A stretch of 64,000 nucleotides of DNA. Origin: Bradyrhizobium canariense (GTDB taxonomy: Bacteria > Pseudomonadota > Alphaproteobacteria > Rhizobiales > Xanthobacteraceae). Shown here in pieces: positions 49,983-59,209 of this stretch (position 1 is its first letter; each line of letters opens with the position of its first letter). The stretch is taken from positions 901,684 through 965,683 of the forward strand of contig NZ_JAFCKJ010000002.1 of assembly GCF_018130465.1 (NCBI RefSeq), written 5' to 3'. The translations under genes and the position numbers were made by a program. The notes under the pieces were generated by a model, which had not been told where the DNA came from, did not search any database, and worked only from the letters and a program-made list of their open reading frames with translations.

Positions 49983-51341
49983 GCCGGTCACCGGCGCCTC
50001 GCGTGCCGGTTCGGCGGGAAGGCGGCAGCGCACATAGGTCCTGTCGTCCACGCGCAGCAGTGACAGCGATCCGCTGAGCGCGCGCACGCGCTCATGCATG
50101 CCGGTCAGGCCACGGCCGAACATGTTGTCTTCGGGAAAGCCGCCGCCGTCGTCGGAAATCTCGACGACGACCGTCTCGCCGGCGAAGGTTGCATGCACAT
50201 GGGCATTGCTGGCGCCGGCATGGCGCAGCACGTTGGTCAGCGCCTCCTGGATCACGCGATAGACGGTCTGAGCCAGCGGCCCGTCGATCCCGTTGAGATC
50301 CGGATCAATCGTATCGGTCAGGCAGATATACGGTGCCTGCTTGCGAAAGTTCCGGAGCAGCGTCTGCACGCTGGTCTCCAGACCCAATTCCTCGATGTAG
50401 AGCGGTCGCAACCGGTCGAGGATGCGGCGGTTGCTCTGCTGGAGCGCTTCGACCGATTGCAACACCTCCTGTGCCGAACTGCTGAGATTTCCCGCCGGAG
50501 GCGATGCATCGACCAATGCGATCGTGCCGGCGCGGATGCTGAACAGCAGCGGGCCGAGCTCGTCGTGCAGTTCGCGCGCGAGATCGCGCCGCTCGTCGTC
50601 CTGGAGCGACACCACGCGGTGCAGCAGGTCGCGATTGTCCTGGCTCAATTGCGCCAGCGTTTCGGCCAGCGCATTGGCCTCCGCGCAGCTTTGCCGGATT
50701 TCCGGCGGTCCTCCGACCGGGATCGGCGTTGCGTAGTCGCCGCGCCGCATCCGCGTGAGCCCTTCGCCGAGATCTTGCAGCGGACGCAGGGCCGATCCCG
50801 CGAAAACATAGGCAATGGTGCCGGTGAGCACCATCAGCCCGACAACGAGGCTGGTCAGCGCGAGAAAGCCGATCCACTTCTCGAACAGGTCGGCGGACAG
50901 GTCCGGCAGGAAGACGAGATCGCCGACACGCTGGCCGTCGATCGTCACCGGAGCTGCCGCGTCCATGCTCGGAATGGTGAGCAGGTCGACAAACCATTGC
51001 GGTACGCCATGCGGCTTGCGCAGGCCGTCCCTCGCTGGGGATGCGGGACCCGTCTCCACGGCACGGAACTGGATATCGGAGGAGGTGTCCAGAGAATGGA
51101 CAAAGGCGTCGAGCGTCTGCCGCGGATTGTTCGAGGTGCGCAGGGTATTGTTGAGCGCGGCGGCAACCGTCTGGATCGAACGCCACGCCGGCTCGTTCTC
51201 GTCCGCCAGTTGGTCGGTCGCGAAGGTTTGGAGCAGCACGCCGCTCATGATCAGCGCGGCGAGGAAGCTCATGCCGAGCGGCAGAAACAATTGGGTCCTG
51301 AACGAGAGACGTTGCCACATTAGGTCAATTCTAACGCGCAT
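49980..51341 (-). CDS. Sensor histidine kinase, NarL/DegS type
   Basis: A 453-residue inner membrane kinase. Membrane segments at about 16-38 and 158-182 enclose a periplasmic sensor of roughly 120 residues; a HAMP linker follows to 240. The HisKA_3 phosphoacceptor is His259 in ARELHDELGPLLFS, and the catalytic domain has the N box EALTNVLRHAG and the G box DDGGGFPEDN...GRGLTGMHER. It is divergent from the response regulator at 51406 with a 64-base gap. The ligand is unknown. Its stop codon is formed by a repeat element. Confidence 0.93.
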   Translation of the reverse strand: MRVRIDLMWQRLSFRTQLFLPLGMSFLAALIMSGVLLQTFATDQLADENEPAWRSIQTVAAALNNTLRTSNNPRQTLDAFVHSLDTSSDIQFRAVETGPASPARDGLRKPHGVPQWFVDLLTIPSMDAAAPVTIDGQRVGDLVFLPDLSADLFEKWIGFLALTSLVVGLMVLTGTIAYVFAGSALRPLQDLGEGLTRMRRGDYATPIPVGGPPEIRQSCAEANALAETLAQLSQDNRDLLHRVVSLQDDERRDLARELHDELGPLLFSIRAGTIALVDASPPAGNLSSSAQEVLQSVEALQQSNRRILDRLRPLYIEELGLETSVQTLLRNFRKQAPYICLTDTIDPDLNGIDGPLAQTVYRVIQEALTNVLRHAGASNAHVHATFAGETVVVEISDDGGGFPEDNMFGRGLTGMHERVRALSGSLSLLRVDDRTYVRCRLPAEPAREAPVTG

Positions 51342-51405
51342 CGGTCGGATTTACTCTTTCCATTTGTTCCCGGCGGTTTATGAGTCAAAAAACAAGAGAG
51401 CTGCG

Positions 51406-52050
51406 ATGCAAGATACTGCCAAGCCGGCAACCAGGGTTCTGATTGTCGACGACCATCCCGTGGTGCTGTCCGGTTGCCGCACCCTGTTCGCCTCCGACCA
51501 TTCGATCCGGATCGACGAGGCGACCGACGCCAAATCCGGGCATCGCGCCTATGTCAGCAAGCGGCCCGACGTCACTGTGATCGACATCAGCCTGCCCGAC
51601 GTCTCCGGCTTCGAACTGATGCGACGCATTCGCAAGGACGATCCCGACGCCAAGATCATCATGTTCAGCATGAACGACGATCCGGCCTTCGTGGTGCGGG
51701 CGGTCGAGCTTGGGGCGCAGGGCTACGTCTCCAAGGGCGACGATCCCCGGATCCTGCTCAAGGCGGTGCGCAAGGTGGTTGCGGGCGACAATTTCATCTC
51801 GCCGCAGCTCGCGGAAGCGGTGACGTTTTCCGGCGCGGCGATCAAGGCCAATCCGGCCTCGCAGATGACGCCGCGGGAGCTCGAGATTCTGCGCCTGCTG
51901 GGGCGAGGCGACAAGATCGTCGAGGTCGCCGAGGCGCTCGGTATCTCCTACAAGACCGTCGCCAACACCACGTCCCTGCTCAAGCAGAAGCTCGGCGCCA
52001 AGAACCATTCCGACCTGATCCGGATCGCGGTGGAAATCGGGATGAACTGA
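51406..52050 (+). CDS. LuxR-type response regulator
   Basis: A 214-residue NarL/FixJ-family regulator. The receiver has the acidic pocket Asp15-Asp16 (VDDHP), phosphoacceptor Asp60 (VIDISLPD) and Lys in YVSKGDD. The C-terminal LuxR helix-turn-helix starts at MTPRELEILRLLGRGDK. It is divergent from its likely partner kinase. The start is ATG 51406. Target genes are not evident; the frame is open further upstream but that part is antisense to the kinase. Confidence 0.93.
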   Translation: MQDTAKPATRVLIVDDHPVVLSGCRTLFASDHSIRIDEATDAKSGHRAYVSKRPDVTVIDISLPDVSGFELMRRIRKDDPDAKIIMFSMNDDPAFVVRAVELGAQGYVSKGDDPRILLKAVRKVVAGDNFISPQLAEAVTFSGAAIKANPASQMTPRELEILRLLGRGDKIVEVAEALGISYKTVANTTSLLKQKLGAKNHSDLIRIAVEIGMN

Positions 52051-52360
52051 CGCCCCCGGGCGCCGAACCGGCTGCTCCAGGATGCTGCCGGTTCGGCGGG
52101 GCGGACCGGTCTCGGCGCTGAGCCGGGCAATGCATGGATAGCGCCGACACCCTCCGCCGACACAATGGGCCGAGCCGTCGTTCGTTCCTGGACTGTCCGG
52201 TCCTTCGGGAAATAATGGTAATGCGTGACGAGAGGTTGCTCGCGAGCGCTTGCCAGAGCCGAAACGTGTCGGGAAAAATAGGAACATTTTCTCGCATCTA
52301 CCGTTTTGACCCTTGACGATTTCGCGACAGGCGACGAAAGCTTGCGCGAACAGTTTTAGC

Positions 52361-52445
52361 GGGTCGGTGACCCCAGAGGCAAAACCGGTCTGCACACAAC
52401 GACAGACCTTCCAAGAGAGGGCTGCGGCATTGCCGCAGCCCTTTT
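52361..52445 (+). ncRNA. Candidate structured small RNA or leader element before thrC
   Basis: Three consecutive hairpins within 85 bases: GGGTC-GGT-GACCC (52361-52373), GGTCTG-N10-CAGACC (52387-52408), and GGGCTGCGG-CATTG-CCGCAGCCC followed by TTTT (52419-52445). The last is a strong rho-independent terminator, yet no gene ends just before it: the response regulator stops 310 bases earlier. This fits a small RNA with a terminator or a thrC leader; no thr-rich leader peptide is seen. The 558-base gap 52051-52608 holds no supportable gene and I found no convincing promoter in it. Confidence 0.45.
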
Positions 52446-52608
52446 CGTTGGCAGCCCTTTTTCGTTGGATGGGCCCAGGCGCGAAGCGGTTTCCCGATGC
52501 CGCAAAACACTTTATGGTGGCCCAAAGCCTCTGGCTGTTAACAAGTAACTTCGTAAAATCAAAGGCTTGCGGATCGAGCTCAGGCTCGGCCGGCCTTTGG
52601 AGGGCAGT

Positions 52609-54027
52609 TTGACTCGTTATATCTCGACCCGGGGCGAGGCCCCCGAACTCGGCTTCTGCGACGTGATGCTGACCGGGCTCGCCCGCGACGGCGGCCTGTA
52701 TGTGCCGGCCACCTGGCCGCAACTCTCGACCGACGCCATCGCCGGCTTCTTCGGTCGTCCCTATTGGGAGGTCGCGGTCGAGGTGATCCGCCCCTTCGCC
52801 GGCGGCGAGATCTCCGACGCCGAACTCGGCCGCATGGCGAACGAGGCCTACGCCACCTTCCGCCATCCGGCGGTGGTGCCGCTGCGCCAGATGGCGCCGC
52901 ACCAGTTCGTGCTGGAGCTGTTCCACGGTCCGACGCTCGCCTTCAAGGACGTGGCGATGCAGCTGATCTCGCGGCTGATGGACCACGTGCTCGCCAAGCG
53001 CGGCCAGCGCACCACCATCGTGGTCGCGACCTCAGGCGACACCGGCGGTGCCGCGGTTGACGCGTTCGCTGGGCTCGAGAATGTCGATCTCATCGTGCTG
53101 TTCCCGCATGGCCGCATCTCCGAGGTGCAGCGGCGGATGATGACGACGACGGGCGCAGCCAACGTCCATGCACTCGCCGTCGAGGGCAATTTCGACGATT
53201 GCCAGGCCCTCGTGAAGGCGATGTTCAACAACCATCGCTTCCGCGATGCGACTTCGCTGTCCGGCGTCAATTCCATCAATTGGGCGCGCATCGTCGCCCA
53301 GGTGGTCTATTATTTCACCTCCGCCGTTGCCGTCGGCGCACCGGCACGCGCGGTGGACTTCGTCGTGCCGACCGGCAATTTCGGTGACATCTTTGCCGGC
53401 TATGTCGCCAAGCGCATGGGTCTTCCGGTGCGGACCCTGGGCATCGCCGCCAACGTCAACGACATCCTGGCGCGCACGCTGAAGACCGGGATCTACGAGG
53501 TGCGCGAGGTCCACGCGACGGCGTCGCCGTCGATGGACATCCAGATCTCCTCGAATTTCGAGCGGCTGCTGTTCGAGGCGGGCCGGCGCGATGCCGCCGG
53601 CGTGCGCCGTCTCATGGATTCGCTGAAGCAGTCGGGGCGCTTCGTGCTGCCCGATGCGACGCTGGCCGCGATCCGCGAGGAATTCGACGCGGGCCGGGCC
53701 GACGAGACCGAGACCGCGGCCGCGATCCGCGCCGCCTGGCGCGAGGCGGGCGAACTGGTCGATCCCCACACCGCGGTCGCGCTTGCGGTCGCCGACCGCG
53801 ACACCACCGACACGACGGTTCCCAGCATCGTGCTGTCCACCGCCCATCCGGCCAAATTCCCCGATGCGGTCGAAGCTGCCTGCGGCCAGCGGCCGCAACT
53901 GCCGGCCTGGCTCGATGGTCTGATGACCAAATCCGAACACATGAAGGTGATGAAGAACGACCAGGCCGAGGTCGAGCGGTTCGTGCTGTCGGTCAGCCGC
54001 GCCGCGAAACAGGGAGTTGCCGGATGA
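52609..54027 (+). CDS. thrC: Threonine synthase
   Basis: A 472-residue PLP enzyme converting O-phosphohomoserine to threonine. The PLP lysine is Lys113 in HGPTLAFKDVAMQL; the phosphate-binding ATSGDTGGAA and the GNFGDIFAGYVAKRMG segments are present. The start is a TTG at 52609 preceded by GGAGGG at good spacing; the frame continues to another TTG at 52567. Its stop overlaps the M16 peptidase start by four bases. This is the long, gamma-proteobacteria/yeast-type enzyme. Confidence 0.95.
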   Translation: MTRYISTRGEAPELGFCDVMLTGLARDGGLYVPATWPQLSTDAIAGFFGRPYWEVAVEVIRPFAGGEISDAELGRMANEAYATFRHPAVVPLRQMAPHQFVLELFHGPTLAFKDVAMQLISRLMDHVLAKRGQRTTIVVATSGDTGGAAVDAFAGLENVDLIVLFPHGRISEVQRRMMTTTGAANVHALAVEGNFDDCQALVKAMFNNHRFRDATSLSGVNSINWARIVAQVVYYFTSAVAVGAPARAVDFVVPTGNFGDIFAGYVAKRMGLPVRTLGIAANVNDILARTLKTGIYEVREVHATASPSMDIQISSNFERLLFEAGRRDAAGVRRLMDSLKQSGRFVLPDATLAAIREEFDAGRADETETAAAIRAAWREAGELVDPHTAVALAVADRDTTDTTVPSIVLSTAHPAKFPDAVEAACGQRPQLPAWLDGLMTKSEHMKVMKNDQAEVERFVLSVSRAAKQGVAG

Positions 54028-55313
54028 GCGTCGAGATTTCCAAGCTTGCGTCCGGCCTGACCGTCGTCACCGACAAGATGCCCCATCTCGAGACCGCGGC
54101 GCTCGGCGTCTGGGCCGGCGTCGGCGGACGCGACGAGAAGCCCAACGAGCACGGCATCTCGCATCTCCTGGAACATATGGCGTTCAAGGGCACGACGACG
54201 CGCACCTCGCGCGAGATCGTCGAGGAGATCGAGGCGGTCGGCGGCGACCTCAATGCCGGCACCTCGACCGAGACCACGTCCTATTATGCGCGGGTGCTGA
54301 AGGCCGACGTGCCGCTCGCGCTCGACGTGCTCGCCGACATCCTGGCCAATCCCGCCTTCGAGCCCGACGAGCTCGAGCGCGAGAAGAACGTCATCGTGCA
54401 GGAGATCGGCGCGGCGCAGGACACGCCTGACGACGTCGTGTTCGAGCATCTCAACGAGCTCTGCTATCCCGACCAGCCGATGGGCCGTTCGCTGCTCGGC
54501 ACTGCGAAGACCTTGCGTGCCTTCAGCCGCGACTCGCTGCGCGACTATCTGTCGACGCATTACCGCGGGCCCGACATGGTGGTGGCGGCGGCTGGCGCGG
54601 TCGATCACAAGCAGGTGGTCGCCGAGGTCGAGCAGCGCTTCGCCAGTTTTGAGGGGACGGCGGGTCCCAAGCCGCAATCCGCACAGTTCGGCAAGGGCGG
54701 CACCAAGGTGGTGCATCGCGAGCTCGAGCAGGCGCATCTGACGCTGGCGCTGGAGGGCGTGCCACAGAACGATTTGTCGCTGTTCTCGCTCCAGGTCTTC
54801 ACCAACATCCTCGGCGGCGGGATGTCGTCGCGGCTGTTCCAGGAGGTGCGCGAGAAGCGCGGCCTCTGTTACTCGATCTACTCGTTCCACGCGCCCTATA
54901 CCGACACCGGCTTCTTCGGCCTCTACACCGGCACCGATCCGGCCGATGCGCCCGAGATGATGGAGGTCGTGGTCGACATCATGAATGATTCGGTCGAGAC
55001 CCTGACCGAGGTCGAGATCGCGCGGGCCAAGGCGCAGATGAAGGCGGGCCTGCTGATGGCGCTGGAGAGCTGCTCGTCCCGCGCCGAGCAGCTCGCCCGG
55101 CATGTGCTGGCCTATGGCCGGCCCCAGACGGCCGAGGAGCTCGTGGCCCGGATCGACGCCGTCAGCGTCGAATCGACCCGCGATGCGGCGCGTGCGCTGC
55201 TTTCGCGCAGCCGCCCTGCGGTTGTCGCATTAGGCAGTGGCAGGGGTCTGGACACGGCGGTGTCTTTTGCGGAAGGATTGACCCGGGCACGCGCCAAGGC
55301 GCGGCTGCATTAG
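54024..55313 (+). CDS. M16 family processing-type metallopeptidase
   Basis: A 429-residue zinc peptidase of the pitrilysin/mitochondrial processing peptidase-beta type. The inverted zinc motif is HxxEH: His47, Glu50, His51 in SHLLEHMAFKGT, with the third ligand in NVIVQEIGAAQD. The glycine-rich loop ILGGGMSSRLFQEVREKRGL is intact, so it should be active. It is translationally coupled to thrC. Alphaproteobacterial relatives are considered close to mitochondrial MPP; substrate here is unknown. Confidence 0.94.
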   Translation: MSVEISKLASGLTVVTDKMPHLETAALGVWAGVGGRDEKPNEHGISHLLEHMAFKGTTTRTSREIVEEIEAVGGDLNAGTSTETTSYYARVLKADVPLALDVLADILANPAFEPDELEREKNVIVQEIGAAQDTPDDVVFEHLNELCYPDQPMGRSLLGTAKTLRAFSRDSLRDYLSTHYRGPDMVVAAAGAVDHKQVVAEVEQRFASFEGTAGPKPQSAQFGKGGTKVVHRELEQAHLTLALEGVPQNDLSLFSLQVFTNILGGGMSSRLFQEVREKRGLCYSIYSFHAPYTDTGFFGLYTGTDPADAPEMMEVVVDIMNDSVETLTEVEIARAKAQMKAGLLMALESCSSRAEQLARHVLAYGRPQTAEELVARIDAVSVESTRDAARALLSRSRPAVVALGSGRGLDTAVSFAEGLTRARAKARLH

Positions 55314-55352
55314 GAGCCGCGCACGGGTTGATCCGCCCCGGGAAGCATCACC

Positions 55353-55940
55353 ATGGCCCTCTTTCGCCTGCCATCCAGTGGACCCGCCGCTCTCGCGCCG
55401 CGCGGCAACGGCCTGTTGCTACGCGCGCCGCAGATGTCGGACTTCCTGCAGTGGGCACATTTGCGCGAGTCCAGCCGCGACTACCTGACGCCCTGGGAGC
55501 CGATCTGGCCGTCGGATGATCTCACCCGCTCCGGCTTCCGCCGTCGCCTGCGGCGCTATTCCGAGGACATCGCCGCGGACCGTTCCTATCCGTTTCTGAT
55601 CTTCCGCGAACTCGACGGCGCCATGGTCGGCGGCATCACGCTCGCCAATGTCCGGCGCGGCATCGTCCAGGCCGGCACCATCGGCTATTGGGTCGGGAAG
55701 CCCAACGCCCAGCGCGGCTACATGACGGCCGCGCTCCGGGTGCTGTTGCCGACGCTGTTCGGCGAGCTCAATCTGCACCGGGTCGAGGCCGCCTGCATCC
55801 CGACCAATGCGCCGTCGATCCGGGTGCTGGAGAAGTGCGGCTTCTCCCGCGAGGGGCTGGCGCGCCGCTATCTCTGCATCAACGGGATCTGGCAGGACCA
55901 TTTGCTGTTCGGCCTGCTGCACGAGGATTTCCGCGGCTGA
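55353..55940 (+). CDS. GNAT acetyltransferase, RimJ-like
   Basis: A 195-residue acetyltransferase resembling RimJ/RimL, which acetylate ribosomal protein N-termini. Conserved parts are GPAALAPRGNGLLLRAPQMSDFLQW (landmark LLLRAPQMSDFLQW), IGYWVGKPNAQRGYMTAAL (acetyl-CoA loop) and VEAACIPTNAPSIRVLEKCGFSREG. The gene follows the M16 peptidase by 39 bases, completing a thrC-M16-GNAT run. Substrate uncertain. Confidence 0.92.
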   Translation: MALFRLPSSGPAALAPRGNGLLLRAPQMSDFLQWAHLRESSRDYLTPWEPIWPSDDLTRSGFRRRLRRYSEDIAADRSYPFLIFRELDGAMVGGITLANVRRGIVQAGTIGYWVGKPNAQRGYMTAALRVLLPTLFGELNLHRVEAACIPTNAPSIRVLEKCGFSREGLARRYLCINGIWQDHLLFGLLHEDFRG

Positions 55941-56076
55941 GCCCGTTCATTCATGTGGCCAAAGTCTCCTTGTTTGCCGCCTTGTTGTGCTTGCCTTGGG
56001 TTCGCCGGTTTTGACGATATAACGGCGCAAGCCGGCCGGTGATCGGCCGGGATGTTGTCATGGAGTATGGGCGTTG

Positions 56077-56730
56077 ATGGTGCAGGAGCTTCGGTCATCG
56101 CGGAATGCGTTGCGACGGGGGGCAGCGGTCGCGCTGGCGTTGTCGGTTGCGCTCGTCTCCGTCTCGCCGGTTGCGGCGCAGTCGCTGACCGATCGCTTCA
56201 AGGGCCTGTTCGGCGGCAAGTCCGACGAGCCGGCGCAGCCCAAGCCGGCACCCGCGCCTGGCCAGCCGGCGGATGACGACCTCGATTGCCCGCAGGTGAC
56301 GGTGCGCGCGGGGGCGTCGACCTACGCGGTTGGCGCCACCGGCAAGCCGGCCGTCGGCAATGAGATCCGCTTCCAGGCGACGATCACCAAGATGGCGCGT
56401 GAATGTGCCCGCAGCAGCGTTGGCATCACGGCCCGGATCGGCATCCAGGGCCGCGTCATCGCCGGTCCCGCCGGTGCGCCTGCGACCGTCGAGGTGCCGT
56501 TGCGCGTCGCCGTGGTGCATGGCGGCGTCGGTGAGAAGGTGATCGCCTCGAAAGCTTACCGGACCACGGTCGAGATGGCCGAGGGCGGCAGCGTGCCCTT
56601 CACCTTCGTCGCCGAGGATCTGAGCTATCCGGTGCCGTCGGCCAAGGATGCCGATTCCTACGTTTTCTATGTCGGCTTCGATCCGCAGGCGCTCTCGCCC
56701 GAGCCGAAGGCGCGGGCGAAGAAGAAGTAG
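56077..56730 (+). CDS. Secreted hypothetical protein
   Basis: A 217-residue protein. A signal peptide (VALALSVALVSVSPVAAQ) cuts near residue 34; a short basic/Pro-rich linker (KPAPAPGQPADDD) follows, then a beta-rich domain starting DLDCPQVTVRAGAS with two cysteines (Cys in LDCPQ and in ARECARSS) that could form a disulfide. I do not recognise the family. ATG 56077 is used; a TTG lies one codon upstream. It is followed by a repeat and a bidirectional terminator. Confidence 0.8.
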   Translation: MVQELRSSRNALRRGAAVALALSVALVSVSPVAAQSLTDRFKGLFGGKSDEPAQPKPAPAPGQPADDDLDCPQVTVRAGASTYAVGATGKPAVGNEIRFQATITKMARECARSSVGITARIGIQGRVIAGPAGAPATVEVPLRVAVVHGGVGEKVIASKAYRTTVEMAEGGSVPFTFVAEDLSYPVPSAKDADSYVFYVGFDPQALSPEPKARAKKK

Positions 56731-56736
56731 GGTCGG

Positions 56737-56878
56737 TCTCGTGCCCCGGACGCGGCGCAGCGCGCAGCGGTGCGACGCAGAGCCGGGGCCTATGTTGCGA
56801 TCAGCGTTATCGTGTGAGGCATGGGTCCCGGCTCTGCGGAGCAGCGTTACACGCTGCGCCGCGTCCGGGACACGAGAG
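56737..56878. repeat. Palindromic repeat, TCTCGTGCCCCGGA type, copy 2
   Basis: The left arm is TCTCGTGCCCCGGACGCGGC and the right arm GCCGCGTCCGGGACACGAGA. It shares both arms with the copy at 7256-7375, with a longer middle. It fills the gap between the secreted hypothetical gene and the terminator. Confidence 0.85.
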
Positions 56879-56892
56879 AAAGCCATACCAAC

Positions 56893-56925
56893 AAAAAAGC
56901 CGGCGCTCATCGCGCCGGCTTTTTG
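56893..56925. terminator. Bidirectional rho-independent terminator
   Basis: AAAAAGCCGGCGC-TCATC-GCGCCGGCTTTTT lies between the convergent hypothetical gene (plus) and atpF (minus), with T-runs in both directions. Confidence 0.9.
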
Positions 56926-56945
56926 ATTGGTGAAGGCAAGACCCC

Positions 56946-57431
56946 TCAGTTCAGCTTCTGCCGAACCTCGGTGATGCCCTTGGCGAGAAGGTCGTCGGCG
57001 ACCTGGCCCTTGACCGACTGCGACAGGATCGTGGAGGCGGCCTGGACGGCGGCTTCCGCGGCTGCGGCGCGAACATCGGCCACCGCTTGGGCCTCGGCGA
57101 GCGCGATCTTGCCCTCCGCGGTCTTGGTGCGGCGGGCGACGAAATCTTCCACCTTGGCCTTGGCCTCAATTGCGATGCGCTCGGCTTCGCTCCGCGCGTT
57201 GGCGATGATGTCGGCGGCCTCGCGTTCGGCCGAGGCGGTGCGCGCCTTGTAGTCGGCCAGCACCTTGGCGGCTTCCTGCTTGAGGCGCGTCGCGTCGTCG
57301 AGTTCGGCCTTGATGCGATCGGCGCGATGGTCGAGCGCAGTCATTGCTTTCTTGAAGACCCCGAGATAGCCGAACACGACCATCAAGATCACGAAGGCGA
57401 TGGCGACCCAGGTTTCAGGATCGAAGAACAT
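56946..57431 (-). CDS. atpF: F0F1 ATP synthase subunit b
   Basis: A 161-residue stator subunit. A membrane segment ([20 protein letters not shown]) at residues about 8-28 is followed by a long, charged coiled coil and a C-terminal part that contacts delta/F1. It is the last gene of the F0 operon, six bases after atpF2, and is bounded by a bidirectional terminator. Paired with the b' subunit next to it, as in alphaproteobacteria and chloroplasts. Confidence 0.94.
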   Translation of the reverse strand: MFFDPETWVAIAFVILMVVFGYLGVFKKAMTALDHRADRIKAELDDATRLKQEAAKVLADYKARTASAEREAADIIANARSEAERIAIEAKAKVEDFVARRTKTAEGKIALAEAQAVADVRAAAAEAAVQAASTILSQSVKGQVADDLLAKGITEVRQKLN

Positions 57432-57436
57432 ATCGA

Positions 57437-58003
57437 TTAACCCTTCAAGGACGCATCAACGGCGGCATTGACCAACGCCGCGTCCGGAACCACGCCGGTG
57501 AGCTGCTGCACGATGGTGCCTGCCGCATCGGCCGCGATGCCGCGGACGTTGCTCATGGCGGTCGCACGGGTCGAGGCGATGGTCTTCTCCGCCTCGGCGA
57601 GCTTGGCCGCCAGCTGTTCTTCCAGCGCCTTGCGCTCGGCGTCCGCCTGCGCATTCGCCTTGTCGCGGGATTCGTTGCCGATGGCCTGCGCGCGCGAGCG
57701 TGCCGAAGCAAGCTCGCTTTCATAGGCCTTCAGCGCCGCTTCGGACTGGTCCTTCAGCTTCTGCGCTTCGGCGAGGTCGCCCTCGATCTTGTTCTGACGC
57801 GCCTCGATCGCCCCGCCGACGCGCGGCAAAGCGAGCTTGGACACGATCACGTAAAGCGCGACGAAGAAGATCGCGAGAGACACCAGCTGTGAAGCATAGG
57901 TACCGCTCTCGAACGGCGGAAAACCGCCACCGTGGTGACCACCGTCAGCCTCGGTGTGAGCGCCCGCCGCCGGACCTTTTGCGCCGCCATGACTTTCAGC
58001 CAT
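57437..58003 (-). CDS. atpF2: F0F1 ATP synthase subunit b'
   Basis: A 188-residue second stator subunit, b'. An N-terminal extension of about 40 residues rich in His, Gly and Glu (THTEAD and GHHGGG-like runs) precedes the membrane segment ([20 protein letters not shown]) near residue 38, then a coiled coil. The short extension is typical of the b' type. It lies between atpE and atpF in the operon. The gene name varies (atpG, atpX). Confidence 0.92.
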   Translation of the reverse strand: MAESHGGAKGPAAGAHTEADGGHHGGGFPPFESGTYASQLVSLAIFFVALYVIVSKLALPRVGGAIEARQNKIEGDLAEAQKLKDQSEAALKAYESELASARSRAQAIGNESRDKANAQADAERKALEEQLAAKLAEAEKTIASTRATAMSNVRGIAADAAGTIVQQLTGVVPDAALVNAAVDASLKG

Positions 58004-58063
58004 GGAGTACTCCTGTTGCTGTCATGCGCGCCGCTTCGGTCGAAGCGGCGCGAAAAATCGTCC

Positions 58064-58294
58064 TCAGAGCGGAACGAACAGCAGCAGTAGCGCGATCAGC
58101 AGCGAGAAAATGCCGAGCGCTTCGGTCACGGCGAAGCCGAAGATCAGATTGCCGAACTGGCCCTGAGCGGCCGAGGGGTTGCGAACGGCTGCGGCGAGGT
58201 AGTTGCCGAAGATCACGCCGACGCCGACGCCCGCGCCGCCCATGCCGATGCATGCGATGCCCGCGCCGATAAGTTTTGCTGCTGCCGGATCCAT
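58064..58294 (-). CDS. atpE: F0F1 ATP synthase subunit c
   Basis: A 76-residue rotor subunit. Two membrane helices joined by the polar loop (RNPSAAQGQ), with the Gly-rich [10 protein letters not shown] packing motif in helix 1 and the proton-binding Glu58 in helix 2 ([10 protein letters not shown]). The residue is Glu as in most H+ or Na+ types; no extra sodium ligands are evident. It is preceded by atpB in the operon. Confidence 0.96.
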   Translation of the reverse strand: MDPAAAKLIGAGIACIGMGGAGVGVGVIFGNYLAAAVRNPSAAQGQFGNLIFGFAVTEALGIFSLLIALLLLFVPL

Positions 58295-58347
58295 TTTAGA
58301 CTCCTTGGAAGAAAGATTGGGTTTTGGGTGGAAATTCCCCGGACCGC

Positions 58348-59097
58348 TCAGTGTCCCGGATGAATGGCGTCGTTGAGGTAGATGCAGGTCAGGATCGCAA
58401 ACACATAGGCTTGCAGGAACGCGACCAGAATCTCGAGAGCGTACAGCGCGACCGTGAGCGCCAGCGGCAGCACGCCGCCGACCCAGCCAAGGGCGCCGAG
58501 CGAGAAGCCGAGCATGGCGACGAAGCCCGCGAACACCTTCAGCGCGATGTGGCCGGCCAGCATGTTGGCGAACAGACGGACGCTGTGGGAGACCGGCCGC
58601 AGGAAGAACGACAGGATCTCGATGAACATCACCAGCGGCAGGATGTAGCCGGGGACGCCGTGGGGCACGAAGATCGAGAAGAATTTCAGGCCGTTCTTGG
58701 CAATGCCGTAGATCAGGACGGTGAAGAAGACCAGCAGCGCGAGCGCCGCGGTGACGATCAGATGGCTCGAGATCGTGAAGGTGTAGGGGATGATGCCGAC
58801 CAGGTTCGAAACGCAGATGAACATGAACAGCGAGAAGATCAGCGGGAAGAACTTCATGCCTTCCGCGCCGGCCGTCGAGCGGATGGTCGAGGCCACGAAT
58901 TCGTAGGAGATCTCGGCGACCGACTGGAGGCGCCCGGGAACCAGCTGCGTGCCGCTGGCGAGCATCAGGATCGAAATGATCGCGACCGCCACCAGCATGT
59001 AGAGCGACGAATTGGTGAAGGCGATCGTGTGGTTGCCGATATGGCCCAGGGTGAAGAGAGGCTCGATGTTGAACTGGTGGATCGGGTCGATTTTCAT
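58348..59097 (-). CDS. atpB: F0F1 ATP synthase subunit a
   Basis: A 249-residue membrane subunit forming the proton half-channels with the c ring. The conserved arginine lies in [20 protein letters not shown], and other helices ([18 protein letters not shown]) match the family. It is the second gene of the operon after atpI. Length and N-terminus ([12 protein letters not shown]) are typical of alphaproteobacteria. Confidence 0.96.
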   Translation of the reverse strand: MKIDPIHQFNIEPLFTLGHIGNHTIAFTNSSLYMLVAVAIISILMLASGTQLVPGRLQSVAEISYEFVASTIRSTAGAEGMKFFPLIFSLFMFICVSNLVGIIPYTFTISSHLIVTAALALLVFFTVLIYGIAKNGLKFFSIFVPHGVPGYILPLVMFIEILSFFLRPVSHSVRLFANMLAGHIALKVFAGFVAMLGFSLGALGWVGGVLPLALTVALYALEILVAFLQAYVFAILTCIYLNDAIHPGH

Positions 59098-59209
59098 CAG
59101 CGCGGCATCTCTTGGTCTGCCGGGCGATACCGGCGGGTCTCGGTCTGCCGGTCGGGCCGGCCCGTACCGGCAAAGCCGGCACGATCATTCCTCTCCTGGT
59201 GTGGATCGC

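Noticed and set aside
49524-51341. Horizontal transfer island with the NTF2 and two-component genes
   Set aside because: There is no integrase, tRNA, direct repeat or clear change in base composition, only a possible local difference in gene order.
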